A program made the position numbers and the translations under genes. The notes under the pieces were generated by a model, which saw only the letters and a list, made by a program, of their open reading frames with translations, was not told where the DNA came from and searched no databases. A DNA stretch of 64,000 nt from Microbacterium sp. LWH7-1.2. GTDB lineage: Bacteria > Actinomycetota > Actinomycetes > Actinomycetales > Microbacteriaceae. Positions 53,987 to 63,341 of the stretch are shown here, piece by piece (position 1 is the stretch's first letter; every line of letters starts with the position of its first letter). Location of the stretch: NCBI RefSeq assembly GCF_038397755.1, contig NZ_CP151637.1, positions 1,736,001 to 1,800,000 on the forward strand, written 5' to 3'.

Positions 53987-55024
53987 ATGGCGAGCACAGC
54001 GGAACACGACGCGATGCGTCGGGCGCTGGCGATCGCACGCCGCGGCCCCCGCGGCGTGAACCCACAGGTCGGCGCCCTGCTCCTCTCCCCGAACGGCGAG
54101 GTCCTCGCCGAGGGCTGGCACCGTGGTGCCGGCACCGCGCACGCCGAGGTAGACGCGCTGTCGAGGCTCGGGCCGGGGGCCGCGCGCGGTGCGACCGCGA
54201 TCGTGACCCTCGAGCCGTGCAACCACACCGGTCGCACCGGCCCCTGCTCCGAAGCGCTCATCGCCGCCGGCGTCACGCGCGTGGTCTACGCGATCGCGGA
54301 TCCCGGCGACAACTCCTCCGGTGGCGGCACGCGGCTGCGCGCGGCCGGCGTCGACGTCGAGGCCGGCCTGCTCGCCGACGAGGCAACCGAGCTGCTCGAC
54401 TCGTGGCTCACGGTCCAGCGCCTCGGCCGTCCGCACGTCACTGTCAAGTGGGCCCAGAGCCTCGACGGCCGGGCCGCCGCATCCGACGGCAGCAGCAAGT
54501 GGATCACCGGCGCGCAGGCCCGGGCCGATGTCCACCGTCGCCGCGCCGAGGCCGACGCCATCGTCGCCGGCACCGGCACGGTGCTCGCCGACGACCCGGC
54601 GCTGACCGCCCGCGCCGAGGACGGCTCGCTGCTGCCTCACCAGCCCGTTCCCGTCGTCGTCGGCGCCCGCACCGTGCCCGATGCGGCGGCCGTCCGTCAC
54701 CATCCCCGCGACTTCCTCCAGTACGCGGGCGACGATGCCTCGGGCGGGCTCTCCGCCATGCTGGAGGATCTGCGCCACCGCGGCGTCCAGCGCGTGTTCG
54801 TCGAGGGCGGCCCTGCCGTCGCGGCGTCGTTCCTGCGCGAGCGCCTCGCCGACGAACTGCTCGTGTACGTCGCACCTGTGCTGCTCGGCGGCGACCGGCT
54901 CGCAGTGCAAGACATCGGGGTGACCACCATCGGCCAGGCGCGACGCCTGGCCGTGGCATCCGTCATCCCTCTCGGCGATGATCTCCTGTTCGTCGCCCAG
55001 CCCGCTTCGGAAGGAGACGCCTGA
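53987..55024 (+). CDS. ribD: Riboflavin biosynthesis protein RibD (deaminase/reductase)
   Basis: 345-residue two-domain enzyme of riboflavin synthesis. The deaminase domain removes the amino group from the pyrimidine intermediate: RGPRGVNPQVGALLLSP (about 19-35), zinc ligands in TAHAEVDAL (about 50-58) and EPCNHTGRTGPCSEAL (about 75-90). The reductase domain reduces the ribosyl side chain with NADPH: TVKWAQSLDGRAAASDGSSK (about 147-166) and VEGGPAVAASFL (about 268-279). The ATG at 53987 follows GAGGGG; TTG 53942 and GTG 53948 are in-frame alternatives. The stop overlaps ribE. Confidence 0.92.
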   Translation: MASTAEHDAMRRALAIARRGPRGVNPQVGALLLSPNGEVLAEGWHRGAGTAHAEVDALSRLGPGAARGATAIVTLEPCNHTGRTGPCSEALIAAGVTRVVYAIADPGDNSSGGGTRLRAAGVDVEAGLLADEATELLDSWLTVQRLGRPHVTVKWAQSLDGRAAASDGSSKWITGAQARADVHRRRAEADAIVAGTGTVLADDPALTARAEDGSLLPHQPVPVVVGARTVPDAAAVRHHPRDFLQYAGDDASGGLSAMLEDLRHRGVQRVFVEGGPAVAASFLRERLADELLVYVAPVLLGGDRLAVQDIGVTTIGQARRLAVASVIPLGDDLLFVAQPASEGDA

Positions 55025-55740
55025 TGTTCACCGGAATCATCGAGGAGATCGGCGAGGTCACCGCTGTCGAGCCGTCGGGAGACGGCGTGCGCGTGACGGT
55101 GCGCGGACCGAAGGCCGTGTCGGATGCCGCGCACGGCGACTCCATCTCCGTCAGCGGCGTGTGCCTCACCGTCGTCGAGCAGGGCCCCGACTGGTTCACC
55201 GCCGACGTCATGAAGCAGACGCTCGACATGTCCACGCTCGAGGGCGTCGCTGCCGGTCGCGCGGTCAACCTCGAGCGCGCGACGGCCGCGCACGGCCGCC
55301 TCGGCGGGCACATCGTGCAGGGCCACATCGACGGAACGGGCGAGGTGCTCGAGGTCCGCCCGGGCGTCGAGTGGCAGGTGCTGCGCATCTCCGTTCCCGG
55401 CGAGCTCGCCCCGCTCGTCGTCGACAAGGGCTCGATCGCCGTCGACGGGGTATCGCTCACCGTGAGCGGTGCGAGCGCCGCCGCCCCCGGCGACGGCTGG
55501 TTCGAGGTCTCGCTCATCCCGGAGACGCTCGCCGCCACGACGCTCGGTGCCCGCGTGCCGGGCGACCGCGTCAACCTCGAGACCGACATCCTGGCGCGCC
55601 ACGTGCAGCGATTGCTCTCGTTCTCGTCCTCGGCACCGGCCGCACCCGCCCTCCGCGAGGCCGCATCCACGGCACCCGCCGGAGCGAACCCCGAACTCCC
55701 CGCGGACGCGTCCGCATCCACGGAAGGAGGCTCGAAATGA
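55024..55740 (+). CDS. ribE: Riboflavin synthase alpha chain
   Basis: 238-residue enzyme joining two lumazine molecules into riboflavin. It has two repeated lumazine-binding barrels: MFTGIIEEIGEVTAVEPSGD (1-20) with SISVSGVCLTVVEQG (about 40-54), and HIVQGHIDGTGEVLEV (about 98-113) with SIAVDGVSLTVSGA (about 139-152). The last 35 residues are an Ala/Pro/Ser-rich tail beyond the normal ~200-residue length. It overlaps ribD and ribBA by stop/start overlaps. Confidence 0.93.
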   Translation: MFTGIIEEIGEVTAVEPSGDGVRVTVRGPKAVSDAAHGDSISVSGVCLTVVEQGPDWFTADVMKQTLDMSTLEGVAAGRAVNLERATAAHGRLGGHIVQGHIDGTGEVLEVRPGVEWQVLRISVPGELAPLVVDKGSIAVDGVSLTVSGASAAAPGDGWFEVSLIPETLAATTLGARVPGDRVNLETDILARHVQRLLSFSSSAPAAPALREAASTAPAGANPELPADASASTEGGSK

Positions 55741-57011
55741 GCCTTGCCACCATCCCCGAGGCCCTGGAGGCACTGCGCGCCGGCCGGCCCGTCATCGTCG
55801 CAGACGATGAGAACCGCGAGAACGAGGGTGACGTCATCCTCTCGGCTCAGCTCGCCACCCCCGAGTGGGTCGCGTGGACGGTCCGCTGGACGAGCGGCTT
55901 CCTGTGCGCACCGATGCCCGCCGACTGGGCCGACCGCCTCGACCTGCCTCCCATGGTCGAGAACAACGAGGATGCCCGCGGCACCGCGTACACGGTGAGC
56001 GTGGATGCCGCCGACCGCGTCTCGACGGGAATCAGCGCCTCCGACCGCGCCCACACGCTCAACGTGCTGGCGAATCCGGAGTCGACGCCCACCAGCGTGA
56101 TCCGTCCCGGCCACATCCTGCCGCTGCGCGCGGTGGACGGCGGCGTGCGCGAGCGCGCCGGCCACACCGAGGCGGCCGTCGAGCTCATGAAGCTCGCCGA
56201 TCTCGCACCGGTGGGCGTCATCGGCGAGGTCGTCGCCGATGACGGCAGCATGATGCGCCTGCCCGGGCTGCAGGAGCTGGGCGGCGAGTACGACATCCCC
56301 GTCATCACGATCGAGCAGCTCACCGGCTACCTCGACGAGCACGTGCCTTGCGACCCTGCGGTCCGGGGGGCGCACAAGCGGCGCGTGAGCCTGCGCGCCG
56401 AGGCGCACGTGCCGACCTCGCACGGCGAGTTCCGGTTCCTCGCCTACAAGGACCGCGTCACCGGCACCGATCACATCGCGGTCGTGTCGGGCGAGCTCTC
56501 CGACGCACCGCTCGTGCGCGTGCACTCCGAGTGCCTGACGGGCGAGGCGTTCGGCTCGCTCAAGTGCGAATGCGGCCCGCAGCTCGAGGCCGCGCTGGAC
56601 GCGATCGAGCAGGACGGCGGCGTGGTCATCTACATGCGTGGCCACGAGGGCCGCGGGATCGGCCTCATCAACAAGCTGCGCGCCTACTCGCTGCAGGAGC
56701 GCGGCCTCGACACCGTCGACGCGAACCTGGCGCTGGGCCTGCCCGCGGACGCGCGCGACTACGCGGCGGCCGCCGGCATCCTCGCGGACCTGGGCATCGA
56801 GAAGGTGCGCCTGCTGACCAACAACACCGACAAGGTGAAGCAGCTGCGCGAGCTGGGCCTCGACATCGTCGAGCAGGTGCCGCTGCTGGTCGGCGTCGGC
56901 CCGAACAACCACCAGTACCTCGAGACGAAGCGCGACCGCATGGGGCACCTCATCGCGGAAGAAGACCTGGCCGAAGCGCTGGCCCAAATGCACGAAGGAG
57001 CAGAACGATGA
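55737..57011 (+). CDS. ribBA: Bifunctional DHBP synthase / GTP cyclohydrolase II
   Basis: 424-residue fusion supplying both riboflavin precursors. The N-terminal RibB domain (about 1-205) makes dihydroxybutanone phosphate: [19 protein letters not shown] (about 20-38), [13 protein letters not shown] (about 95-107) and [10 protein letters not shown]. The C-terminal RibA domain opens [23 protein letters not shown] (about 261-280, zinc cysteines) and [19 protein letters not shown] (about 300-318). Shine-Dalgarno GGAGG precedes the ATG, which overlaps the ribE stop (ATGA). Confidence 0.95.
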   Translation: MSLATIPEALEALRAGRPVIVADDENRENEGDVILSAQLATPEWVAWTVRWTSGFLCAPMPADWADRLDLPPMVENNEDARGTAYTVSVDAADRVSTGISASDRAHTLNVLANPESTPTSVIRPGHILPLRAVDGGVRERAGHTEAAVELMKLADLAPVGVIGEVVADDGSMMRLPGLQELGGEYDIPVITIEQLTGYLDEHVPCDPAVRGAHKRRVSLRAEAHVPTSHGEFRFLAYKDRVTGTDHIAVVSGELSDAPLVRVHSECLTGEAFGSLKCECGPQLEAALDAIEQDGGVVIYMRGHEGRGIGLINKLRAYSLQERGLDTVDANLALGLPADARDYAAAAGILADLGIEKVRLLTNNTDKVKQLRELGLDIVEQVPLLVGVGPNNHQYLETKRDRMGHLIAEEDLAEALAQMHEGAER

Positions 57012-57484
57012 GCGGCAAGGGCGCGCCCGAGGCGACCGCACCCGTCGACGGCACGGGACTGGACGTGGTCGTCGTCGCGGGCACCTGGCACCAGGCGATC
57101 ACCGACGGTCTCATCGCCGGTGCCGCGCGCGCCGCAGATGCCGCCGGAGCCTCGCACCGCCTCGTCCGCGTGCCCGGTTCGTTCGAGCTTCCCGTGGTGG
57201 CGAAGGCGGCGCTGGAGGCCGGAGCCGACGCAGTCGTGGCGCTGGGCGTCATCATCCGCGGGGGCACGCCGCACTTCGAGTTCGTCTCGAACGCGGCGAC
57301 CGACGGCCTGACCCGCGTCGCACTCGACACCGGCAAGCCTGTCGGTTTCGGCGTGCTGACGCTCGACGACGAGGCGCAGGGCATCGCCCGCGCGGGCCTC
57401 GAGGGCTCGGTCGAAGACAAGGGCTTCGAGGCGGCGGACGCGGCCATCCGCACCGCGGTGGTGCTGCGCGACCTGCGCCCCTGA
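57008..57484 (+). CDS. ribH: 6,7-dimethyl-8-ribityllumazine synthase
   Basis: 158-residue enzyme condensing the RibD and RibB products into lumazine; it usually forms large oligomers. Motifs: [20 protein letters not shown] (about 20-39), [15 protein letters not shown] (about 54-68), [20 protein letters not shown] (about 78-97, catalytic His about 89) and [17 protein letters not shown]. The start overlaps the ribBA stop. Last gene of the operon. Confidence 0.94.
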   Translation: MSGKGAPEATAPVDGTGLDVVVVAGTWHQAITDGLIAGAARAADAAGASHRLVRVPGSFELPVVAKAALEAGADAVVALGVIIRGGTPHFEFVSNAATDGLTRVALDTGKPVGFGVLTLDDEAQGIARAGLEGSVEDKGFEAADAAIRTAVVLRDLRP

Positions 57485-57522
57485 CCCGGGGATCGCGGCC
57501 TGGCGCCGAGGGAACCTTCAGC

Positions 57523-57528
57523 TAGACT
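57523..57528 (+). promoter_or_regulatory. Likely leaderless -10 element
   Basis: TAGACT ends 6 bp before the ATG at 57535. Confidence 0.55.
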
Positions 57529-57534
57529 GATGGC

Positions 57535-57888
57535 ATGGAAATCCTCCGCCACATCGTCGTGCTCGTCCACCTCGTGGGCTTCGCCATCCTCTTCGGCGCC
57601 TGGGTCGTCGAAGCGGTGAACGGAAAGCACCAGGTCACGCGCCTCATGAACTGGGGCCTCGCGATCGCCGGTCTCGCCGGCCTCATCCTCGCCGCCCCGT
57701 GGGGCATCGAGTACGAGCTGAACTACGTGAAGATCGGCGTGAAGCTCGTCATCCTCGTCATCATCGGCGCCCTCCTCGGCATCGGCGCCGGCCGTCAGCG
57801 CAAGACCGGCTCGGTGCCCGGCGCCATCTTCTGGTCGATCGGCGTGCTGACCTTCGCGAACGCCGCCATCGCGGTGCTCTGGCGCTGA
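57535..57888 (+). CDS. Small integral membrane protein
   Basis: 117 residues with four hydrophobic helices (about 5-27, 38-56, 66-85, 95-115). It begins MEILRHIVVLVHLVGFAILF. The conserved-looking pattern of HLVGFAILFGAW and NYVKIGVKLVILVIIG resembles small uncharacterised actinobacterial membrane proteins. The family function is unknown. It is monocistronic, with its own leaderless promoter and a strong terminator after it. Confidence 0.72.
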   Translation: MEILRHIVVLVHLVGFAILFGAWVVEAVNGKHQVTRLMNWGLAIAGLAGLILAAPWGIEYELNYVKIGVKLVILVIIGALLGIGAGRQRKTGSVPGAIFWSIGVLTFANAAIAVLWR

Positions 57889-57904
57889 CCGACGGACACG
57901 TGAG

Positions 57905-57937
57905 ACGGATGCTGCGGCCCTGGGCCGCAGCATCCGT
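57905..57937. terminator. Hairpin terminator, ACGGATGC inverted pair
   Basis: Perfect 15-bp arms (57905-57919, 57923-57937), ACGGATGCTGCGGCC and complement, 3-base loop, 16 bp after the small membrane gene. Confidence 0.8.
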
Positions 57938-58114
57938 TCTCCGTCTCCGGATCCGGGACGCAATCCCGGGACTAGGCTGAATCTTCGTGTCGGGCGACAA
58001 CGCTCGACCCACGGTGACCCAGTGCAGTGCCGCCCGGCGCGTGACCCTGCGCCTTGCGGCCGCCCACCGCCGCATCCCATCCGGATGCCCCGCTCCGCGC
58101 ATGCCCAGGTGAAT

Positions 58115-59596
58115 ATGTCCTCCCCCAGCACGACTGCCGCGACCACCGCGGTACCCGCAAACCCCCGCTCCCGCGTCATCCTCGCGAGCCTCGTCGGCAC
58201 GACGATCGAGTTCTACGACTTCTACGTCTACGCGACCGCCGCCGTCCTCGTCTTCCCCATCCTCTTCTTCCCGACCGGCAACGACACCACATCGCTGCTG
58301 CTGTCGTTCAGCGTCTTCGGCGCCGCGATGATCGCCCGCCCCCTCGGCGCGATCGTGTTCGGCCACTTCGGCGACCGGTTCGGCCGCAAGGCGACCCTGG
58401 TCGCGTCTCTCCTCACGATGGGTGTCGCGACCTTCCTCATCGGGTGCCTCCCGACCTTCAACGAGATCGGCGTCTGGGCGGCCGTGCTGCTGCTCGTGCT
58501 GCGCCTCGCGCAGGGCTTCGCCCTCGGTGGTGAGTGGTCGGGCGCGGCGCTCGTGGCGACCGAGAACGCGCCGAAGGGCAAGCGCGCCTGGTACGGCACG
58601 TTCCCGCAGCTCGGCGCCCCGCTCGGCTTCATCATCGCCAACTCGGTCTTCCTGGCGATCAACTACCTGCTCCCCCACCCCGACGGTGCAGGCCAGCGCT
58701 CCGCCGAATTCCTCGCGTGGGGGTGGCGCGTGCCGTTCCTGTTCTCGGCCGTCATGGTGATCATAGGCCTGTGGGTGCGCCTGCGCCTCGTCGAGTCCGA
58801 GACGTTCGTCAAGGCCGAGGAGAAGGGCGCGATCCGCAAGTTCCCGCTCGGCACCGTCATCCGCCACCACTGGTGGCACCTGATCCTCGGCACGTTCATC
58901 ATGCTGGCGACCTACGTGCTGTTCTATCTGATGACGAACTTCACGCTGTCGTACGGCACGAAGGCCGCTGACCTCGAGGTCGCGTCCGCGGCGGCGCAGA
59001 AGGCGGCAGAGGCCGCGGGCGCCACGTTCGACCCGGCAGCGTTCGCCGCGCAGTTCTACCCGGGCCTCGGGTTCGGCTACACCGACTTCGTGCTGATGCA
59101 GATCATCGGCGTCGTGTTCTTCGGCATCTTCACGCTGCTGTCGGGCCCGATCGCCGACGCGATCGGCCGCCGCCGCCTGCTGCTGTGGGTGACGGGCCTC
59201 ATCATCGTGTTCGGCCTCACGTTCAACCTGTTCCTGTCGCCGCAGCTCGACCCGAAGTTCACCGGTGCGCTGACGCAGGCGTTCCTCATCTTCGGGTTCA
59301 TGCTGATGGGCTCGACGTTCGGCCCGATGGGCGCCGTGCTGCCGGAGCTCTTCCCGACGAACGTCCGCTACTCCGGCTCGGCCATCTCGTACAACGTGTC
59401 GTCGATCCTCGGCGCCGCGCTGGCCCCCATCGTCGCGGTGGCGCTGTGGGCCGGCGCCGACGGAAGCCCCTGGCTCGTCGGCGTCTACCTCTCGGCGATG
59501 GGCGTGCTGACCTTCATCGCCCTGCTCCTCTCGCCCGAGACGAAGGACGTCGACTACGACGCCGACCTGGGCGTCGGAGCCACCGGCTCGCTCTGA
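58115..59596 (+). CDS. MFS transporter, metabolite:H+ symporter (MHS) family
   Basis: 493-residue transporter with 12 predicted membrane helices. The N-terminus has the MHS signature LASLVGTTIEFYDFYVYATA (about 24-43). GHFGDRFGRKATL (about 83-95) is the MFS loop 2-3 motif, and RLAQGFALGGEWSGAALVAT (about 129-148) is specific for the ProP/ShiA-like group. A central insertion of about 45 residues (about 285-330) is rich in Ala and charged residues. The substrate is probably an organic acid or osmolyte. The ATG at 58115 follows AGGTGA. Confidence 0.87.
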   Translation: MSSPSTTAATTAVPANPRSRVILASLVGTTIEFYDFYVYATAAVLVFPILFFPTGNDTTSLLLSFSVFGAAMIARPLGAIVFGHFGDRFGRKATLVASLLTMGVATFLIGCLPTFNEIGVWAAVLLLVLRLAQGFALGGEWSGAALVATENAPKGKRAWYGTFPQLGAPLGFIIANSVFLAINYLLPHPDGAGQRSAEFLAWGWRVPFLFSAVMVIIGLWVRLRLVESETFVKAEEKGAIRKFPLGTVIRHHWWHLILGTFIMLATYVLFYLMTNFTLSYGTKAADLEVASAAAQKAAEAAGATFDPAAFAAQFYPGLGFGYTDFVLMQIIGVVFFGIFTLLSGPIADAIGRRRLLLWVTGLIIVFGLTFNLFLSPQLDPKFTGALTQAFLIFGFMLMGSTFGPMGAVLPELFPTNVRYSGSAISYNVSSILGAALAPIVAVALWAGADGSPWLVGVYLSAMGVLTFIALLLSPETKDVDYDADLGVGATGSL

Positions 59597-59611
59597 CCCG
59601 GCTCGCGCAGA

Positions 59612-59652
59612 ACGACGGATGCCTCGACCCGGCCGGTCGAGGCATCCGTCGT
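59612..59652. terminator. Hairpin terminator, ACGGATGC inverted pair
   Basis: Perfect 18-bp arms (59612-59629, 59635-59652) with a 5-base loop, 16 bp after the transporter stop. Confidence 0.82.
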
Positions 59653-59659
59653 CTTCGCG

Positions 59660-59732
59660 CAGACCACCCCTTCTGACGGGGACCGCCCGCCATGGTGCGA
59701 CGACCGCGGATTCGGCGAGAAGGGGTGATCTG
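59660..59732. repeat. Intergenic palindromic element (CAGACCACCCCTTCT type)
   Basis: 15-base arms, 59660-59674 and 59718-59732, are inverted copies with one mismatch around a 43-bp centre. It lies immediately after the preceding terminator and between two convergent genes. Confidence 0.7.
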
Positions 59733-59768
59733 GGCGACAGACATCTTCAGGCGCTGCGGAGCGGTGGG

Positions 59769-60551
59769 TCAGGACGGGTCGGCACTGTCGCGCAATGCGC
59801 GATCACGGGCGAGCTGAGCCTCTCGCCGGGCGGCGCCACGCTGCCGCAGGGTGTCACGGTCCGCCGCGCGCTCCGACTCTTCGCGCTCCCGCTGCGTACC
59901 CCCGAAGTGCGCCGACGCGAGGAGCATCGCCGTCAGGACGAGCGCGAGCGCGCGGGCGATCCAGAGCAGCGTCTCGGACTCGACCGTGTACCCGAACGGG
60001 ATTCCGAGCAGCGCGAACAGGACCGGCAGAGCACCCGCGCGACCGGGCGGCAGGTCATCGAGCGCGAAGGCGCCGACGAACACGAACGTGGTGAGCAGCG
60101 CGCCGGCGGTTCCCCAGAACAGCAGCCAGCCGCCGCCGGGCTTGCCGGTCAGAAGACGCAGGACGCCGCGCCCGAGCGCCTCGAGCGGCAAGAGGAAGAG
60201 GAACAGCGACAGGAAGCCCAGGAGCGCCGCGAGGTAGGCGAACACGAGGAACCACAGCACATCGACGAAGGGCGGCCAGTTCGCGCCGGTGCCATCGGAG
60301 AGCAGCCCGGGGGTGATGACCGCCGTCATCGCTGCGGGGAGGTACCAGATCAGCCTCGTCCGGGCGTCGCGCCCATCGCCGGTTCGAGCCCACCAGATGC
60401 GGATGTACACGGCGACGAGCACCATCAGGACCCCGAAGGCGCCCACGATCTCACCCAGGCTGTCATCCCACGGCATGCTGCCGAACCCGATCGAGACGAC
60501 GAGGGCCGACGCGATGCCGATCGCGCAGAGGACGAGTTCGACGACCAGCAC
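59769..60551 (-). CDS. Membrane protein of unknown function
   Basis: 260 residues with about seven hydrophobic helices (about 2-22, 34-52, 67-85, 95-122, 140-162, 168-185, 192-210). A charged, Arg/Glu-rich cytosolic tail follows (about 215-260). I do not recognise a family. It starts 4 bp after the stop of the ABC-2 permease on the same strand, so it probably belongs to the same transcript as the exporter genes, possibly as an accessory membrane factor. Confidence 0.72.
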   Translation of the reverse strand: MLVVELVLCAIGIASALVVSIGFGSMPWDDSLGEIVGAFGVLMVLVAVYIRIWWARTGDGRDARTRLIWYLPAAMTAVITPGLLSDGTGANWPPFVDVLWFLVFAYLAALLGFLSLFLFLLPLEALGRGVLRLLTGKPGGGWLLFWGTAGALLTTFVFVGAFALDDLPPGRAGALPVLFALLGIPFGYTVESETLLWIARALALVLTAMLLASAHFGGTQREREESERAADRDTLRQRGAARREAQLARDRALRDSADPS

Positions 60552-60555
60552 GGGA

Positions 60556-61383
60556 TCAGTCGAGGAACAGCGCGCGGAGACGCTTCGTGGTGAAGACCAG
60601 ACCGATCGCGATCATCACGACGTAGTAGAGGACGTGCCACCACATCTCGGGGGTGAGGATGCCGGTGGTGAGTCCGCGGACGAGCTCGACGCCGTGCCAG
60701 AGCGGGAAGGCCATGATGATGTGCTGGATCCACTCGGGGTAGATCGTGATCGGGTAGAGCGTCGCCGAGAACAGGAACATCGGCAGCAGCACGAAGTTGA
60801 TCCAGTCCATCTGCTGGAAGGTCTTCATGTAGCTCGTGACCGCCATGCCGAGGCTCGCGAACCCGAAGGCGATGAGCAGGACCGCCGGAAGCGCCAGGAT
60901 CGCGGTCCACGCCAGGTTGAGGCCGAGGATCTGCATGATGATCATGAAGCCGGTCGCGTACAGCAGGCCGCGCAGCAGCGCGTAGAGGATCTCGCCCAGG
61001 GCGACATCGAGCGGGCCCAGCGACGTCGCGAGCATGCCCTCGTAGAGCTTGCCGTAGTTGAGCTTGAAGAAGACGTTCCACGTCGAGTCGTAGATCGCGC
61101 CGTTCATCGCCGAGACGGCGAGGAGCGCCGGGGCGATGAAGGCCGCGTACGGCACCTCGACGCCGCTCGACGTCTGCACGTCGCCGATGAGTGCGCCGAG
61201 GCCGATGCCCATCGAGGCGAGATAGAACACAGGCTCGAAGAAGCCCGACAGCACGACGGCCCAGCTCGACGAGCGCGCGGCGATGAGGCCGCGCTGCACG
61301 ACCGACTGCGGGTTGCCCGCCCACAGCGCGCGCACCCCGCCGGCGCGGATCGCGCTGGTCTCGGTTCCGGTCGCGACGGTCAT
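60556..61383 (-). CDS. ABC-2 type permease (second)
   Basis: 275-residue inner-membrane permease of an ABC exporter, with six hydrophobic segments. Typical ABC2 features are VVLSGFFEPVFYLASMGIGL (about 44-63), NGAIYDSTWNVFFKLNYGKL (about 94-113) and LLPMFLFSATLYPITIYPEW (about 199-218). The start overlaps the first permease stop by ATGA. It should pair with the neighbour and the ATPase; the substrate (drug, polysaccharide or lipid) cannot be told. Confidence 0.87.
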   Translation of the reverse strand: MTVATGTETSAIRAGGVRALWAGNPQSVVQRGLIAARSSSWAVVLSGFFEPVFYLASMGIGLGALIGDVQTSSGVEVPYAAFIAPALLAVSAMNGAIYDSTWNVFFKLNYGKLYEGMLATSLGPLDVALGEILYALLRGLLYATGFMIIMQILGLNLAWTAILALPAVLLIAFGFASLGMAVTSYMKTFQQMDWINFVLLPMFLFSATLYPITIYPEWIQHIIMAFPLWHGVELVRGLTTGILTPEMWWHVLYYVVMIAIGLVFTTKRLRALFLD

Positions 61384-62252
61384 GCGCCGAGCCTTGTCTG
61401 GAAGATGCGGCGGCCGATCAGGTACCCGCCGATCGAGAGCAGGAGCAGGTAGCCGACGTGCACGACGATCGCGAACGGATCCATCGGAAGGCTGTAGGTG
61501 GCGACGCGGCCGAGCTCGGTCGCGTGCCACAGCGGCGACACCCAGCCGATCCACTGCAGCCACAGCGGCAGCGTGTCGAGCGGGTAGAAGGTGCCCGAGA
61601 ACAGGAACATCGGCATGAAGATGAAGCGCTGAACGAGGGCGACCTGCCCCTTGTCGTCGGTGATCGACGCAGCGTAGGCCATGTACGGGATGCCGAAGGC
61701 GAGGCCGGCGAGCAGGCCGATCGGAATGGTGAGCCATCCCGTCTGCGGGTCGGGAACCGCCTGGAACAGCCACAGGAACAGGCAGTACGCGACCGTGACG
61801 ACCATGATCCGCGCCGACGCGCCGGCGATGACGCCACCGGCGATCTGCCCCGGCGACAGCCCGGTCGCGCTGAACCCGAAGAAGTACCGCCGCCACTTGA
61901 ACCCCGCCATGACCGGGTACGAGAACTCCTCCGACGCGACGGAGATCGCGGCCGTCATCAGCAGCGCCGGCGCCACGAACACGAGGTACGAGACCTCGAC
62001 GCCGTTCTGCGTGATCGGGGCGTCGATGAGGGCGGCGAGACCGACGGCGAGCCCCAGGAGATAGAGGATCGGCTGGCCGAGCGCCCCGACGATGATGGTC
62101 CAGCCGTACGCGCGCATCGCGCGCAGCATGTGCTCGGTGACGTACCAGGTGCCCAGGGCGCGGGGCTTGCGGCCCCAGCGCATCGCCTCTTCGCGCAGCT
62201 CGTCGAGCGTCGGCTGCACGCGTGTCGGGGCGCCTTCGGAGGGGAGGCTCAT
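61380..62252 (-). CDS. ABC-2 type permease (first)
   Basis: 290-residue paralogue of the next permease. A cytosolic N-terminus (about 1-45) precedes six helices. MRAYGWTIIVGALGQPILYLLG (about 46-67), SYPVMAGFKWRRYFFGFSAT (about 110-129) and FMPMFLFSGTFYPLDTLPLW (about 219-238) align with NodJ/DrrB-like proteins. The start at 62252 overlaps the ATPase stop by ATGA, which decides it over longer upstream reading. Confidence 0.88.
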   Translation of the reverse strand: MSLPSEGAPTRVQPTLDELREEAMRWGRKPRALGTWYVTEHMLRAMRAYGWTIIVGALGQPILYLLGLAVGLAALIDAPITQNGVEVSYLVFVAPALLMTAAISVASEEFSYPVMAGFKWRRYFFGFSATGLSPGQIAGGVIAGASARIMVVTVAYCLFLWLFQAVPDPQTGWLTIPIGLLAGLAFGIPYMAYAASITDDKGQVALVQRFIFMPMFLFSGTFYPLDTLPLWLQWIGWVSPLWHATELGRVATYSLPMDPFAIVVHVGYLLLLSIGGYLIGRRIFQTRLGA

Positions 62253-63190
62253 TCGATCAGCGACCTTCCGGTGAGCCGGAGGAAGACGTCCTCGAGGCTC
62301 GAGCGGCGCACGAGCGAGGTCAGCGGCGTGAGTCCACGATGCGTCACGGTCTCGAGTGCTGCTTCGCCGTCGCTCGCGTAGACGAGGATGCGGTCGGGCA
62401 GCACCTCGACACGGTCGCCGATGCCCTCGAGCTGCGGGGCGACCTGCTCGTTGCGGTCCGAGCCGAAGCGCACCTCGAGCACCTCTCGGCTGGAGTGCTC
62501 GCGGATGAGCGAGGCCGGCGTGCCCTCGGCCATGATGCGGCCCTTGTCGACGACGATGAGCCGATCGCAGAGCTGCTCGGCCTCGTCCATGTAGTGCGTG
62601 GTGAGCACGAGCGTCGTGCCACGCTCCTTGAGACGGAACAGGCGGTCCCACAGCACATGGCGGGCCTGCGGGTCGAGGCCGGTGGTCGGCTCGTCGAGCA
62701 GCAGGATGCGGGGATCGTTGATGAGTCCGCGCGCGATCGTGAGCCGCCGCTTCATGCCGCCCGAGAGCTGCTCGACCTTGCTCTTCGCCTTGTCTTCGAG
62801 CTGGGCGAACGCGAGCAGCTCGTCGGCCTTCTGGTGGCACACCTTGCCGGGCAGGCCGAAGTAGCGGCCGTAGATATAGAGGTTCTCGCGCGCGTTGAGC
62901 TCGCCGTCGAGGTTGTCCTGCTGGGGCACGACGCCCAGCCGCGACCGGATCTCGGGGCCATAGCGATCGGGGTCGAGCCCGAGGATCTCGAGCTGACCCG
63001 ACGTACGCGTGGAGACCGCGCCCACCATCTTCATCGTCGTGGACTTGCCCGCACCGTTCGGGCCCAGCAGGCCGAACGACTCTCCTGGCGCCACCTCGAA
63101 CGACAGGCCGTCGACGGCGAGGAAATCCGGCTTCCCTTTGACTTTGTAGGCCTTGACGAGGTTCTCGGCGGTGATCACGGGGGCGGGCAC
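62249..63190 (-). CDS. ABC exporter ATP-binding protein (NodI/DrrA-like)
   Basis: 313-residue ATPase driving the two ABC-2 permeases. Walker A FGLLGPNGAGKSTTMKM (about 39-55), Q-loop VVPQQDNLD (about 87-95), signature EQLSGGMKRRLTIARGL (about 140-156), Walker B ILLLDEPTTGLDP (about 161-173), switch His in TTHYMDEAEQL (about 198). The C-terminal 85 residues match the DrrA/NodI extension. GTG start. First gene of a coupled exporter operon. Confidence 0.93.
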   Translation of the reverse strand: MPAPVITAENLVKAYKVKGKPDFLAVDGLSFEVAPGESFGLLGPNGAGKSTTMKMVGAVSTRTSGQLEILGLDPDRYGPEIRSRLGVVPQQDNLDGELNARENLYIYGRYFGLPGKVCHQKADELLAFAQLEDKAKSKVEQLSGGMKRRLTIARGLINDPRILLLDEPTTGLDPQARHVLWDRLFRLKERGTTLVLTTHYMDEAEQLCDRLIVVDKGRIMAEGTPASLIREHSSREVLEVRFGSDRNEQVAPQLEGIGDRVEVLPDRILVYASDGEAALETVTHRGLTPLTSLVRRSSLEDVFLRLTGRSLIE

Positions 63191-63248
63191 CGGACTACCC
63201 TAACGCCCTGCTCCGACACCGCCCAGTGGCCAGGACGAACGCGCATCC

Positions 63249-63292
63249 GTCAACGTGAGTTGACACCCCTCCGGCCGTCAACTACGGTTGAC
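63249..63292. promoter_or_regulatory. Twin operator dyads before the small HTH gene
   Basis: Two copies of GTCAAC-N4-GTTGAC, at 63249-63264 and 63277-63292, are spaced 28 bp start to start. Each is a perfect 6-bp inverted repeat. They lie in the divergent region between the exporter ATPase and the small HTH gene. Confidence 0.7.
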
Positions 63293-63319
63293 ACGGATGC
63301 CGCGGCCCGCGGCATCCGT
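63293..63319. terminator. ACGGATGC inverted pair in a leader or promoter region
   Basis: Arms ACGGATGCCGCGG (63293-63305) and its complement (63307-63319) directly follow the second operator dyad. The very short loop must open somewhat in RNA. It may serve as a terminator for transcripts from the right or as an attenuator for the HTH gene. Confidence 0.45.
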
Positions 63320-63341
63320 CTCCAGAACGAGAGGCTGCGCG